Shown: positions 17,967-27,853, counted from the first letter of the stretch. The stretch: DNA of 64,000 nucleotides from Marinobacter similis (GCF_000830985.1 NZ_CP007151.1:558001-622000), one strand, 5' to 3'. A program made the numbers and translations. Notes: generated from the letters alone by a model not told the origin.

Positions 17967-18896
17967 TCACCCTTGGTCGATGATCTCCATCACTCGCTCG
18001 GCCAGTTCGTCGGGACTGAACTTGGCCATGAAGTCGTCTGCCCCAACCTTTTGCACCATAGCCCGGTTAAAGACGCCACTCAACGAGGTATGAAGCATGA
18101 TGAACATATCGCTCAGCGCCGGGTCACTCTTGCACTTGGTCACCAGTGTGTAGCCATCCATTTCCGGCATCTCTACGTCCGAGATTATCAGGGCCAGGTG
18201 ATCACGGGCTTTCGAGCCGTCACCGGTGATCTCTTTAAGATACTCATAGGCCTGCTTGCCGTCGTTCTTGGTGACCACCTCCATACCAATCGCGGTCAGG
18301 CAGCGCTCAATCTGACGACGGGCTACCGAGGAGTCATCAACCACCAGGACCGGCAGATTGGCAGGCTCCCGGCCAGCGCTCTTGCTCAAGACCGCTTCGG
18401 TAACATCTTCCTTGAGCGGAGAAACCTCTGAAAGAACTTTCTCTACGTCAATGATTTCAACCAGTTTATCATCAATCTTGGTAACGGCAGTGAGGTAAAC
18501 ATCCTTGCCTGCACCTTTCGGCGGTGGAAGGATATCTTCCCAATTCATATTCATGATCCGGTCCACGCCGGTAACCAGGAAGCCCTGGGTTTTCCGGTTG
18601 TACTCGGTAATGATCACGAAACTGTTTCCCAGTTCTTCCTGGGGAATCCCCGGCAAGCCAATGGACATGCTGAGGTCGATGATGGGAATGGTCTCACCCC
18701 GAGTGTGGGCGACACCTCGTACCACAGAACGGCTGTTCGGGATGGAGGATAGCTTCGGACATTGAAGAACCTCTTTTACCTTGAACACGTTGATACCGTA
18801 CATCTGCCGTCCGCGCAGGCGGAACATCAGTAGCTCAAGGCGGTTTTTCCCTACCAGCTGGGTCCGCTGGTTTACGCTATCCAATACCCCTGCCAT
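17967..18896 (-). CDS. cheV: Chemotaxis coupling protein CheV
   Basis: 309 residues: a CheW-like domain (about 15-165; LLMFRLRGRQMYGINVFKVK, then RGVAHTRGETIPIIDL) fused to a receiver domain (about 185-305; LPVLVVDDSSVARRQIE, phospho-acceptor Asp in IISDVEMPEMDGYTL). CheV couples receptors to CheA and adjusts the link by phosphorylation. A TTAGGAGAGC ribosome-binding site lies before ATG 18896. It heads the cheV-cheR-flavin reductase unit and is divergent from flgA, as in Pseudomonas. Confidence 0.96.
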   Translation of the reverse strand: MAGVLDSVNQRTQLVGKNRLELLMFRLRGRQMYGINVFKVKEVLQCPKLSSIPNSRSVVRGVAHTRGETIPIIDLSMSIGLPGIPQEELGNSFVIITEYNRKTQGFLVTGVDRIMNMNWEDILPPPKGAGKDVYLTAVTKIDDKLVEIIDVEKVLSEVSPLKEDVTEAVLSKSAGREPANLPVLVVDDSSVARRQIERCLTAIGMEVVTKNDGKQAYEYLKEITGDGSKARDHLALIISDVEMPEMDGYTLVTKCKSDPALSDMFIMLHTSLSGVFNRAMVQKVGADDFMAKFSPDELAERVMEIIDQG

Positions 18897-19001
18897 CTAT
18901 GCTCTCCTAACTCACCGGGTCATCACCGGCATGTATTTTGCTGCTATTCAGATCATGAACGAGCTGACGGAAAATCGTCACCGTCACAACTACCTGCTCG
19001 C

Positions 19002-19028
19002 TTAACGGCCGACGGGGCCAAATCCTTA
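19002..19028 (-). promoter_or_regulatory. Sigma-28 (FliA)-type promoter upstream of cheV
   Basis: On the minus strand TAAG (19028-19025) is followed after exactly 15 bases by GCCGTTAA (19009-19002). The FliA consensus is TAAA-N15-GCCGATAA, so 3 of 4 and 7 of 8 positions match with exact spacing. It lies about 105 bases before cheV and would tie cheV-cheR to late flagellar expression. Confidence 0.6.
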
Positions 19029-19082
19029 GGATTTTTCCAGAGTAATGGCCGGACATTGACAGCATAGGACAAAGTGACACGT

Positions 19083-19783
19083 ATGCGCACCACCATTTTT
19101 AGCCTCGCTTTACTCATGTCCGGCGTCACGGGCGGCGTAGCTGCCCAGACCACGGCCACGGAGATTGAACAGGCTGCCACAAACTATCTAACCGCTTTTG
19201 CGAAGGCGCAGTCTGAGCAAGGCTATGAGGTCACCTTTGAGCCGGGCAGTATTGATAGCCGGCTCGCCCTGGCTAGCTGTGAGCAGCCTTTGGCAATCGA
19301 GTTTACCGGTGATCCCTGGCGCAGCACTCATCCGTCTCTTCAGGTCGCGTGTGAGGGTAAACGCCCCTGGCGTATGTTTGTGACCGCGTCGGTTTCCATC
19401 AACGGCCCAGCCTGGTGGCAGCACGACCGCTTGCCCGCGGCGAGCGCATTACCGCCGATATGGTCACCACCGAATCCGTCGTGGTAAATGCCAGCCGCAG
19501 GGGCGTGTTGGGCAACGCTGATGATGTACAAGGCATGGAAATTCGTCGGCCAATCAATGCAGGGTCCGTGATTACCCCCGATCTTCTCTCCGCTCCCGAC
19601 GCAGTGGAACGGGGCGATCATGTTATTATCTTCGCCAAGAGTGGAGCTTTCTCAGTGACATCCCGAGGCAAAGCCCTGGCGAATGCCTCGGTCGGCGAAC
19701 AGGTATTGGTTGAGAACCTCCGGTCTGCCCGGACGGTGCGAGCCAATGTAATCGCACCGGGGCGTGTTGAGATTCCGATGTAA
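19083..19783 (+). CDS. flgA: Flagellar P-ring assembly chaperone FlgA (one frameshift)
   Basis: FlgA is a periplasmic chaperone needed to build the flagellar P ring. A signal peptide (TIFSLALLMSGVTGGVAAQ) precedes the N-terminal domain (SRLALASCEQPLAIEF, VACEGKRPWRMFVTASVSI) and the SAF domain (ARPLARGERITADMVTTESV, RRPINAGSVITPDLL, GDHVIIFAKSGAFSVTSRG, LVENLRSARTVRANVIAPGR). The frame breaks near 19413: one added G in TGGTGG turns the sequence into AWVAARPLARGER. The repaired length is about 233 residues. GTG 19074 is an alternative start. It is divergent from cheV and precedes flgMN, as in Pseudomonas. Confidence 0.92.
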
Positions 19784-19908
19784 CCGTAACTGGCAAGTTT
19801 CTGCCGCTCGGCAATAGCCTGCCGCCCGCCATCGCCCTAGTGCAAGATAGTGCACAGACAGAGGCACGGCAGATGGAGAATTGGTAATAAAAATTCAGAA
19901 AATTTTTC

Positions 19909-19935
19909 TAAAGGTATGGACGGCACGGCCGTTAC
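19909..19935 (+). promoter_or_regulatory. Sigma-28 (FliA)-type promoter upstream of flgMN
   Basis: TAAA at 19909-19912, exactly 15 bases, then GCCGTTAC at 19928-19935; the FliA consensus is TAAA-N15-GCCGATAA, so 4 of 4 and 6 of 8 positions match. It lies about 60 bases before flgM, whose product is the anti-sigma-28 factor, which fits the known feedback loop. Confidence 0.65.
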
Positions 19936-19996
19936 ATAGATACACACTCGAGTAAGTCGCGCCACCGCGCGGCACTACAGGCAAGCAGGTATAGAT

Positions 19997-20323
19997 ATGT
20001 CAGTTGACTTAAATGGAATTGGCCCCGGCCAGGTCAACACCCAGAGAACCACGGCCGACAAGTCCTCCAGCAGCCAGGGCACCCAGCCGGCAAGCAGCGA
20101 ACAGGCTAAAACCCAGGCCCAGTCGGCACGCGGCGAAAGCGTTAGCCTCAGCAATCAGGCAAAAAACCTGAAGCAGCTGGAACAGAAGCTGGGCGACTAT
20201 CCCGAGATGGATGACGACCGAATTGCAGAAATCCGGTCAGCATTGGAAAACGGAACCTACAAGATCGATGCGGAAAAACTGGCCCAGAAAATGCTTGAGA
20301 TGGATGAAAGCATTTTTGGGTGA
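19997..20323 (+). CDS. flgM: Anti-sigma-28 factor FlgM
   Basis: FlgM holds FliA inactive until the hook-basal body is finished and FlgM is exported. The 108-residue protein is polar and disordered at the N-terminus (MSVDLNGIGPGQVNTQRTTA, Ser/Gln-rich) and has the helical FliA-binding C-terminus (ESVSLSNQAKNLKQLEQKL, DDDRIAEIRSALENGTYKID, EKLAQKMLEMD). It lies 7 bases upstream of flgN and is probably read from the sigma-28-type promoter at 19909. Confidence 0.93.
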   Translation: MSVDLNGIGPGQVNTQRTTADKSSSSQGTQPASSEQAKTQAQSARGESVSLSNQAKNLKQLEQKLGDYPEMDDDRIAEIRSALENGTYKIDAEKLAQKMLEMDESIFG

Positions 20324-20330
20324 GTAAATC

Positions 20331-20801
20331 ATGGCTGCTATCGATGAATTGAAAGAGCTTCTGTTGCAAGATGTGCAACAACTTGCGGTGTTGACGGCCA
20401 TCCTGGATAAGGAAAAAGCCTGCCTGTCTGTCTCTGATGTTCGTGCACTGCAAGCGCTGACCGCAGAAAAGAATCAGCTTCTCGCGCAGATCAGGGAGCG
20501 GGCAAAACAGAAGATCCACGCTCTCGTCGCCATGGGCTACAAGCCGGAGAGCGGTGCGCCTTCCCGATTTATTCAAAGTGCCGGCCTGACCGAACTGGTT
20601 GATCTCTGGAAACGTGCCGATGAGCAATTGCGCCAGTGCCAGGCGCTGAATCAGCACAACGGCCGTGTTATGGGCCACTTGCAAAAACGCCTATCACGAC
20701 TGACCGATATTTTCCGCGGCGCCACCGGCCAGCAAAAGCTTTACGGTCAGCAAGGCCAGCAAACCTCGGTATCAAGCAGAACCATTCTGGCCAGCGCCTG
20801 A
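20331..20801 (+). CDS. flgN: Flagellar export chaperone FlgN
   Basis: FlgN is the cytosolic chaperone of hook-filament junction proteins FlgK and FlgL. The 156-residue helical protein has the family pattern of an N-terminal helix with LLQDVQQLAVLTAILDKEKA, then LQALTAEKNQLLAQIRERAK and a C-terminal RQCQALNQHNGRVMGHLQKR segment, where NG-x-V/I is typical. It follows flgM by 7 bases and ends the operon before a strong terminator. Confidence 0.9.
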   Translation: MAAIDELKELLLQDVQQLAVLTAILDKEKACLSVSDVRALQALTAEKNQLLAQIRERAKQKIHALVAMGYKPESGAPSRFIQSAGLTELVDLWKRADEQLRQCQALNQHNGRVMGHLQKRLSRLTDIFRGATGQQKLYGQQGQQTSVSSRTILASA

Positions 20802-20818
20802 ATACCCCAGACCTAAGA

Positions 20819-20848
20819 TAACGCCCGGCTTGCCGGGCGTTATTTTTT
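20819..20848 (+). terminator. Rho-independent terminator of flgMN
   Basis: Perfect inverted repeat TAACGCCCGGC / GCCGGGCGTTA with a TT loop, followed by six T at 20843-20848, starting 17 bases after the flgN stop. Confidence 0.92.
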
Positions 20849-20913
20849 ATCGGGTATAGTTACTGGGCATAGTTACTGGGCATAGTTACCCGGCATAGCT
20901 AGCGGGTATAGAT
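20849..20913. repeat. 13-bp tandem repeat, five copies
   Basis: Five head-to-tail units of 13 bases, 20849-20861, 20862-20874, 20875-20887, 20888-20900 and 20901-20913. The core is ACTGGGCATAGTT; units 2 and 3 are identical, the others differ at two to four positions. The array fills the gap between the flgN terminator and the next gene and covers its last codons and stop (TAG at 20899-20901 on the minus strand). Confidence 0.85.
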
Positions 20914-21642
20914 AGTCATCTGTGACGAGGGACTGAAGCGAATATCATGGATGCTGACGTTTCCAAACGAAGGCCCCCGACTGCCACTCACCCGGATGTT
21001 GTCCATCCTAATTTCCTCAATGCGCTCCGGAAACGCCAGAGTTAGGCCGCCATCCTCTCGCAACGTATATCGAGGCTCTCCTTCCCGGTAATGAACCCCT
21101 GTGATGCTCAAGTCCGAATCCAGAAAGTTCAGGACAGGCACGAACACGTTGGTCGTAAGCTTCAGCCCTTCCATGACATCCGCTTCCGATCCGTCACCCT
21201 GTTCCGTTGCGTTATCCACCATGCTGCCCACCTGAGCCATACGCTCCAGCAATGAGGGATCGCCCTGCCCCGACACAGCGGCTAACTCATCGTCCTCAAG
21301 GGGCGTGAAGCCCACCGCCTCGTACATTTCGCCAGACTCAGACGGAGTGGAGTTCGTGTTGTTGACATGGTTAGTGGCCGCAAAACCGACCAGCGGCTGG
21401 AAAGGCAGAGCTACAACGGCGACGAGCGCGGCGGCATTACGGTAGCGGGACTGATGCTTCAGTACGCGACGCAACTCTTTTTCACTGATCCAGCCAGACT
21501 GAATGAACACCTCACCCAGTCGCTCTCCTGATTTCCGCTGCAAGCGCAGACCTTCTTCAAGCTGCGCTTCGGACAGGTAGCCTCGACCGACGAGCAATCG
21601 TCCTAATCGCGACTTTTCTTCAAATCCCTGACGGATTCTCAC
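20899..21642 (-). CDS. MshEN-domain membrane protein of unknown function
   Basis: 247 residues from GTG 21642, which has an AAGGAGAA site 4 bases upstream. The N-terminal 55 residues look like the MshEN/GspE N-terminal domain, which in T2SS/T4P ATPases binds c-di-GMP: SRLGRLLVGRGYLSEAQLEE, RLGEVFIQSGWISEKELRRV. A membrane segment follows (NAAALVAVVALPFQPLVGFA), then a motif FTPLEDDELAAVSGQG that resembles the L-D-x-x-L-S-x-V-T-G-Q motif of FilA/DUF6160-type surface proteins. The rest is beta-rich and outside the cytoplasm by prediction. No ATPase domain is present. The function is unknown; a link to a pilus or to surface display is a guess. Confidence 0.6.
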   Translation of the reverse strand: MRIRQGFEEKSRLGRLLVGRGYLSEAQLEEGLRLQRKSGERLGEVFIQSGWISEKELRRVLKHQSRYRNAAALVAVVALPFQPLVGFAATNHVNNTNSTPSESGEMYEAVGFTPLEDDELAAVSGQGDPSLLERMAQVGSMVDNATEQGDGSEADVMEGLKLTTNVFVPVLNFLDSDLSITGVHYREGEPRYTLREDGGLTLAFPERIEEIRMDNIRVSGSRGPSFGNVSIHDIRFSPSSQMTIYTR

Positions 21643-21857
21643 TGAATTCTCCTTATTATTCGTGAAAACCGTACAACCCGGCCCGGCATAGGGTAATAAA
21701 AACTGCAGCAACCACAGAGCGTGGTTTAGTCTCGCGATTCCGTATCTCATGAGTCGCCGAAACAGCCCACGCTTCTGCTAAAATCCTGCGGTAACTGAAG
21801 ATTCAATGGATTATTGCAGGAAATCACTCTGCAGCTCACCAGGAGATAAGTAATCAA

Positions 21858-22478
21858 ATGCTAAATTCCGTAAAACCGGTTCGTAGTGTGATCCCTGCCC
21901 TGATTCTGGCGATGTCGACCTTGCTTCCGCTTGGCGGAGCCCATGCCGAAACCGCTGCCGAGGCAGCTTCAGACACCTTGCCCAGCGTGAGAGTTGTCAC
22001 CAGCAAGGGCCCGTTTGTCCTTCAGTTGCGCCCGGATGTTGCGCCAAAGACTGTTGAGAATTTTCTTGAATACGCTCGCGGCGGCTTCTACAACAACACC
22101 GTGTTCCACCGTGTCATACCTGGTTTCATGATTCAGGGCGGCGGCTTTACCAAAGACCTGACCCAGAAGCCCACCCAGGATCCTATCGTGAATGAAGCCA
22201 AGCAGACCCTGAAGAACCTTCGTGGCAGCATTGCCATGGCACGCACCAGCGCTCCGGACAGCGCCACCTCTCAGTTCTTTATCAATGTGGTGAACAACGG
22301 TTTTCTGGATGCCGGCGTTAGGGGCGCGGGCTATGCCGTTTTCGGCAAAGTGACTGAAGGGATGGGCGTGGTTGACGCGATTGCGGGCGTGGATACAAAA
22401 AATGCCCGTGGAATGGCTAACGTACCAGTAGAGCCAGTGATCATTGAGTCCGTCTCGGTGCTCGAGCCCGCTAACTGA
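21858..22478 (+). CDS. Periplasmic cyclophilin-type peptidyl-prolyl isomerase
   Basis: A 206-residue proline isomerase with a Sec signal peptide ending AHAETA at about residue 30. The cyclophilin core shows VRVVTSKGPFVLQLRPDVAP, FHRVIPGFMIQGGG (catalytic Arg, Phe, Met, Gln) and GSIAMARTSAPDSATSQFFI, and GYAVFGKVTEGMGVVDAIAG. The usual Trp of the cyclosporin site is absent, as in bacterial PpiA/PpiB. The signal peptide makes it PpiA-like, a helper in folding of exported proteins. AGGAGAT stands before ATG 21858. mnmC starts 4 bases after its stop. Confidence 0.9.
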   Translation: MLNSVKPVRSVIPALILAMSTLLPLGGAHAETAAEAASDTLPSVRVVTSKGPFVLQLRPDVAPKTVENFLEYARGGFYNNTVFHRVIPGFMIQGGGFTKDLTQKPTQDPIVNEAKQTLKNLRGSIAMARTSAPDSATSQFFINVVNNGFLDAGVRGAGYAVFGKVTEGMGVVDAIAGVDTKNARGMANVPVEPVIIESVSVLEPAN

Positions 22479-22482
22479 TCCC

Positions 22483-24374
22483 ATGCCCGACGAGTTGCTC
22501 TCACCCAGTATCGAGACCGCTGAACTGACCTGGCAGGACGGTGTCCCGGAATCCACCCGGTTCGGGGACGTCTATTTCAATCGTGAGGACGGACTGGCCG
22601 AGAGCCGATATGTGTTTCTTCGCCCCAACCGGCTTTCTGAACGGTTTACGTCGGTTCCAGCGGGTGGCAGCTTTGTGGTCGCCGAATCCGGGTTCGGAAC
22701 CGGGCTTAATTTCCTCACCACCTGGCAGGCGTGGCGGGAGCATGCGACCAATCAGTCCGCCACGCTCCATTTTGTGTCAGTAGAGCGCTTTCCCCTGCAA
22801 CGGGACGACCTGGTTCGGGCCCTTGCCTTATGGCCGGAATTGGCGCCACTGGCAGCCGAGTTGGCTGACAAGTATCCACCGATGACCCGCGGCGCGCATC
22901 GCATTCTGCTGGATGGCGGACGAGTTCGGCTAACGCTTTACCTGGGCGATGTCTGTGAAGCCTGGCAGGCTCTCCAGTTCAAGGCCGACGCCTGGTTCCT
23001 GGACGGTTTTTCCCCGGCCTGTAATCCGGACATGTGGCAGGATCAGGCTCTTGCGATGATCAGAGGTCACAGCAAACCGGGCGCGACACTCGCCACGTTT
23101 ACCTCGGTGAGCCGAGTTCGGCGGGCACTGGAAAGTGCCGGCTTCACCATGAACATCTCGCCGGGCTTCGGGCGCAAACGAGACATGCTTGCTGGCAGCC
23201 TACCGGCTGAGACTCCGTCAGACCCAGATCAGCCAGCGAATTCAGTTGCGATCATCGGCGCTGGCATCGCCGGCTGCCTGCTCGCCCGCAACCTTGCCGA
23301 GCGCGGCCTTCCGGTAACGCTGATCGACTCGGCCAAAGGACCTGGCGCGGGCGCTCCGGGAACCTTCAGGGTGCGACCTATGTGAAACTGGGAGTCGAAT
23401 TCAACGATCAAACGGAGCTGGCACTGACCGCGCTGTGCTTTACTCAGCGCTTTTACAACCGCTTCCGCGATCAGTATTGGCATCCTACCGGATTGCTACA
23501 GCTGGCCTGGAGCGAACAGGAACAGGACCGTCAGCGACGTTTCCTGAACAGGAACACTTACCCGGCGGACATCTTCTATCCAGTAGACCAGCAGCAGGCT
23601 GAGCAACTGACCGGCGTTCCGACCCAAACCGGCGGCCTCTGGTTTCCAGGCAGTGGCTGGCTGGAGCCGGCAAAGCTGTGTGCGGAGCTTGCGGCACACC
23701 CCCTGATCCGCCAGCAGTTCCAGACTGACGTTCAGCAACTGCAACGACTTACCAACGCCTGGGCCATAAAGCCCGCGACCGGGCCAGAGATCCTGGCAGA
23801 TCGCGTGGTGATTTGCGCCGGCCATCATACCCCATCACTGTTGCCGGTTTCGGGCCGGTTCCGTCTCAAGAAGATTCGTGGTCAGGTCACTCACCTGGAA
23901 TCACACTCCCTGACGAGCCCTCGATCCGTGATTTGCGGCCCTCGCTACCTGAATCCCGCCCATGACGGTGTGGCTGTGGTTGGCGCCACTTTTGACCTGC
24001 GCGATGACAATCCCGATCCCACCGTGGCCAGCCACGAACAGAACCTGCAAGAGCTGACCGACCTGTTGCCGGGCATTCTAGAGAACAAAGAGGGGCTCGA
24101 AGAATCCGTTGAAGGACGAGTCAGCTTCCGCTGCGCAACCCACGACTATCAGCCTGTGGCCGATGAACTGTGCGACTCTGAGGGCCATGTAAGCCCGAAC
24201 CTGTTCATGTTTACTGGGCTGGGCAGCAAGGGACTTACCTATGCCCCCCTACTTGCGGAATACCTGGCGGATCGACTGTCAAACCAACCACAATGCTTGC
24301 CATCACACCTGATGCGCCGGGTGGCGAGCCGGCGCCTGCACCAAGTGGAAAAACCGGAATCAAATTCAGGGTAA
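22483..24374 (+). CDS. mnmC: Bifunctional tRNA mnm5s2U34 enzyme MnmC (one frameshift)
   Basis: MnmC finishes 5-methylaminomethyl-2-thiouridine at tRNA wobble U34. The N-terminal methyltransferase domain (about 1-245) has FGDVYFNREDGLAESRYVFL, FVVAESGFGTGLNFLTTW and DAWFLDGFSPACNPDMW. The C-terminal FAD oxidoreductase starts VAIIGAGIAGCLLARNLAER and continues to FMFTGLGSKGLTYAPLLAEY. The frame breaks near 23361; one added A gives GAPGNLQGATYVKLGVEF, joining both halves into about 630 residues, normal for MnmC. ATG 22483 gives the usual start. Confidence 0.93.
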
Positions 24375-24441
24375 ACTACAGTAATGGGCCTCACGGCCGA
24401 TAAGTGACTATTGCCAGTATAGAACTTGGGGATTCCGATTC

Positions 24442-25074
24442 ATGTCCATCTTCGTCAGTGAGCCAGGCCGTCCAATCGGGACCCGCCTTCCGGAAGCTTT
24501 CCGGGCACGGCGGGTGAACGATGTTACGGAGCTGACCGAAGGCCATGCCATTAACCCCAGCCACAGCGAAGCAACGGACGCGGAGTTTCAGCAGGCCGCC
24601 AACTCGGGACGGCATCGGGCGCTGGAGGAATATGGCGCCACGGCGGCGGCAGAGCCCAGAGCGGAACGGGCCTACCTGCCGGTGTCGATGATCTGCTCCC
24701 CCTCCCTGTACTCGGTGCCGGCCAAATCTACCATCTCGAATGCCATGGCTCTCATGGAAGAACACGGCGTGCACCACCTCGTCATCACAGCCGAAGACAA
24801 CATTGCAGGCCTGGTTGACCTCCGCTGGCTCCTCGATTGGTTACACCGCAATCGCGCCAACGCCTTCGACCAGAACCTGGTCCATGTGGAACTGCCTGCG
24901 TTTCTCACTGCGTCGCCGGAAACGGACGCCCATCAACTGGCCAGACTGATGCTCGCACACCAGTTGAATGCTGCCCTGGTGGTAGACCAAAACGGTAAAG
25001 CCTCAGGCATCGTGACGAGCACCGATTACCTGAGACTTTATGCCAGCGCCAGCAGGCATGAGGGCGCTGTTTAG
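24442..25074 (+). CDS. CBS-domain protein
   Basis: 210 residues. The first 75 are polar and low in hydrophobics, with no known domain. The rest holds a CBS pair: about 80-145 (PVSMICSPSLYSVPAKSTIS, GVHHLVITAEDNIAGLVDLR) and about 150-205 (FLTASPETDAHQLARLMLAH, AALVVDQNGKASGIVTSTDY). CBS pairs bind adenine nucleotides and act as sensors. No enzyme domain is attached, so the partner is unknown. The stop meets the convergent stop of the large lipoprotein gene. Confidence 0.78.
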   Translation: MSIFVSEPGRPIGTRLPEAFRARRVNDVTELTEGHAINPSHSEATDAEFQQAANSGRHRALEEYGATAAAEPRAERAYLPVSMICSPSLYSVPAKSTISNAMALMEEHGVHHLVITAEDNIAGLVDLRWLLDWLHRNRANAFDQNLVHVELPAFLTASPETDAHQLARLMLAHQLNAALVVDQNGKASGIVTSTDYLRLYASASRHEGAV

Positions 25075-27853
25075 TCCAGCGCTGAAAGCAGCTGGCCCTC
25101 CGGACTGAACACCAGCACTAACCAATCACTGCCAATCCGAGTCAGAGCCGCGATTTCATCATCGCGATAATTGGCGAGGGCGACAATCTCTGAGTCACCT
25201 TTAGGCAACTGGTAACGCCATTCGTTGTCGTGGGGCTTTTCCTCGCTATCAGATTCTGAATCTTCCTCAACCAGAGATACCCTGGCCAAAACACCCTGAT
25301 CTCCATCGACCACTGCGGTGTCCCCATCGAACCCTCCGTCCGTAGACCCACCGACCACCATATCGTCGTCAAACGCCAACAGCAGCGTAAGACGATCGTC
25401 CGACTGATCATCCCCATCGTTGAGGGTGAACGCCCGTCTGATCAGGCCGGTGGTGGTGTAAGCTAAAAGGAAGCCGGCCTGACTGTTTAGGGGCCCACGC
25501 TCCAGGCTGCGATTGCCGCCCTCGTCTTTCAGCAGCCGATAGCTGCCGGCCGTGGTGCCGAGCAGCCACATTTGATTACCTTCGTAGATGGCATCCGTGA
25601 GCGGATCATCGGCCTCCGAGCCAACCTGGAACACGGCTAGCCCGCGCTCGCCTGAGGTTGTGCTGTAATAGAAAGCATCCACCCCGCCCAATACCGGTTC
25701 GCCATTCACCGAACCGGCCACGGACCCGAAGAGCAGCGGCGCCACTGAGCGCGAGGCGGCGCCGACCACAGACTCGTTGGCCGACGAGCCGACCTGGCGA
25801 GTCCACGCAACCTTGGGAACTTCGTTGGCTCCATCCTGCTGCGTATCGATGCGTTGCAGGAAGCTGTCCGTACCGCCGGCGTTAGTTTGATTGGGCCAGG
25901 TGCCCACTGTTTCCCCAGCGATCAGTACGTAGCCACTATCGGAATTCATTTGCACTGACCGTACCTGGTCGTCGGCACTGGTGCCGGTTCGAATGGTCCA
26001 GTTCGCAACATACTCACCACCGTTGGACTCCTCATCAAACCAATACCTGGACGTCACGATATCCACTCCACCCTGGGCGGCGGTGCCCGAAACGGCCGAA
26101 TCAGTGCTGTAGGAGACGACAAATTCGAAACGGTCGACCTTCCCTTTATCCTTGGCTACCTCTCGCTTGACGGTGGCAATCAACGGCTTTGGCTGTGACA
26201 GAGTGTCACTGGGGCTGGAAATCAGAATATCCTGCAGTTCACTGCCTTTCTGATCGTAAACCCTGACCCTCACTCGATCGCTGCTGAGGCTGTCATATCC
26301 GGCGACGAAGATCCGCCCTTGGTGAGAAACATCGAGGTCGGTCGCGACAAAGCCGTCGGATTGATGCAATGCTAGGGCTTTAACCTGCTCGTTGAAGCTC
26401 ACTCTCAGGATACCTCCGTCAACCGCACGAGCGTAGTTTTCCCGGCCTGCCTGATACTTCTGATCAAGGCCGAGCAGGAGGAACCGGTCGTCCAGTTCCG
26501 AATTGGAATAGCTGCCCTCCGGAACCCGGATGCGGAACCTGACTTCGTTGACGCCAACAGGAAACTCCAGCTCATCGGAAGGCACCCACCGGCCATTACT
26601 CCAGCGCTCGGTGACTACACCAGCCCCCAGCTCTGCGTCGGACTCCTTGGTTTCCTGAAGTCTGGCCAGAATCACCTCGTCCCGGTCCCCCGTCAGCACA
26701 GCCAGGTACTCCCGTGCATCGCCAACGTTCAGGGCATCTCGCGCGTCCCCATCTTCGGTCTGAATGCTGACCAGAGGCTCATTGTCATCAATTTTCAGAG
26801 AGGTATCGGCTTCTTTGTTATTGGGGCCCAGGCCCGCCAGCCTGAGCGCACTTCGGTGAGCTTGAGCTTGGCAGTTTCCTGCTTCTCCGGGAAAGAATCG
26901 TCAATGACTTCCAGGCGGATATAGCACTCGGTAATGCCTGGCTCCAGCGTTACTACGCCACGGCTGTAGGTGCCGGACTCGTCCTGCTGATATACCAGGT
27001 AGTCCAGCTCTTCCAGACGGGTTTGACTGTTGCTACCCAACGCGACTATGTCATGACCGACGGTGGCATCGGCCTCGTTGGCCTTGCTGTGATCACAACG
27101 CTGATGGGGCGGAAGGTAATCGGTATCAGGATCCTTGTCGCAGCTGGCCGGGTTGTACTCGGACGTGAGCTCAAAGGCCACCGCCACCCGAGTGACGGAC
27201 GGTTGATCGAGTAGAACTCGCACCAGAACCGGCTGAGTTTCGGCGGTGATGGTCTTGGTGCCTGAAACCGAACCATCCTCAGCGTACTGGTTTACGGTAA
27301 AACTGTGTTCGCCTGGAGTGTCCAGTTTTGGGACGTCACAAAACCCGTCGTTCTCTTCCGGCTCATCGTCAGTTTCTGTTCCAGTATCCGCACCACTATC
27401 GGAACTCTGCCCCTCCGTGAAAGTGTCGTTTTCAAGCGATAGAGCGTTGTATCTAACCTCGATATCAAACGGTTGCACACCCGACATGCTCCCGTCGGTG
27501 CTCACGAGGTTGATACCCAGCTGACGCCCCAGATCCGCTTCGCCCCGACTGCCCCCACTAAGCCCAGGGACGCCTCGCATGATGATGCCCTGACGAGCTT
27601 TATTGCTTGTTTCTTCGAGGGCAAGCCAGGATGGCGCGTTGGTAAGGGTGTAATCGAGGATGTCCTCGCCGCCATAGGCGCCGAAGTTGTAGTAGTACTC
27701 TACGCCGAGATAGGCTTCTGCCGGCGGCACTCCAATAATGGTGGGGTCGTCGGGGTCTTTTTCGGTCTTGCAGGCAATCAGGGCCGAAGCAAAAACGAGC
27801 GTCACGAGGAGGCGGCTGGCGGAACCAGTGCGGGAGACTATATCGGCGCGCAT
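25071..27853 (-). CDS. Large FilF-like surface lipoprotein with Ig, Calx-beta and SBBP-like parts (one frameshift)
   Basis: About 927 residues after repair. A lipoprotein signal peptide is seen (LLVTLVFASALIACKTE, Cys at about 28). Then follow a putative-Ig region (about 40-130; PPAEAYLGVEYYYNFGAYGG), a Thr/Asp-rich linker, a Calx-beta-like segment (about 285-345; LEPGITECYIRLEVIDDSFP, KLKLTEV), and a long C-terminal beta-propeller-like part with SBBP-type phrases (VAWTRQVGSSANESVVGAAS, VLGGVDAFYYS). The frame breaks near 26840; one added C gives SGLAGLGPNNKEADTSLKID and joins the parts. The layout resembles FilF of pilus-related loci, and the MshEN/FilA-motif gene lies 3.4 kb away. Its ligand or partner is unknown. 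Confidence 0.65.

Noticed and set aside
17075..17983. 302-codon + strand frame over cheR
   Set aside because: Antisense of a well-supported cheR gene, with no recognisable domain.
20849..20913. CRISPR array
   Set aside because: The 13-bp units touch each other without spacers and no cas genes are near.
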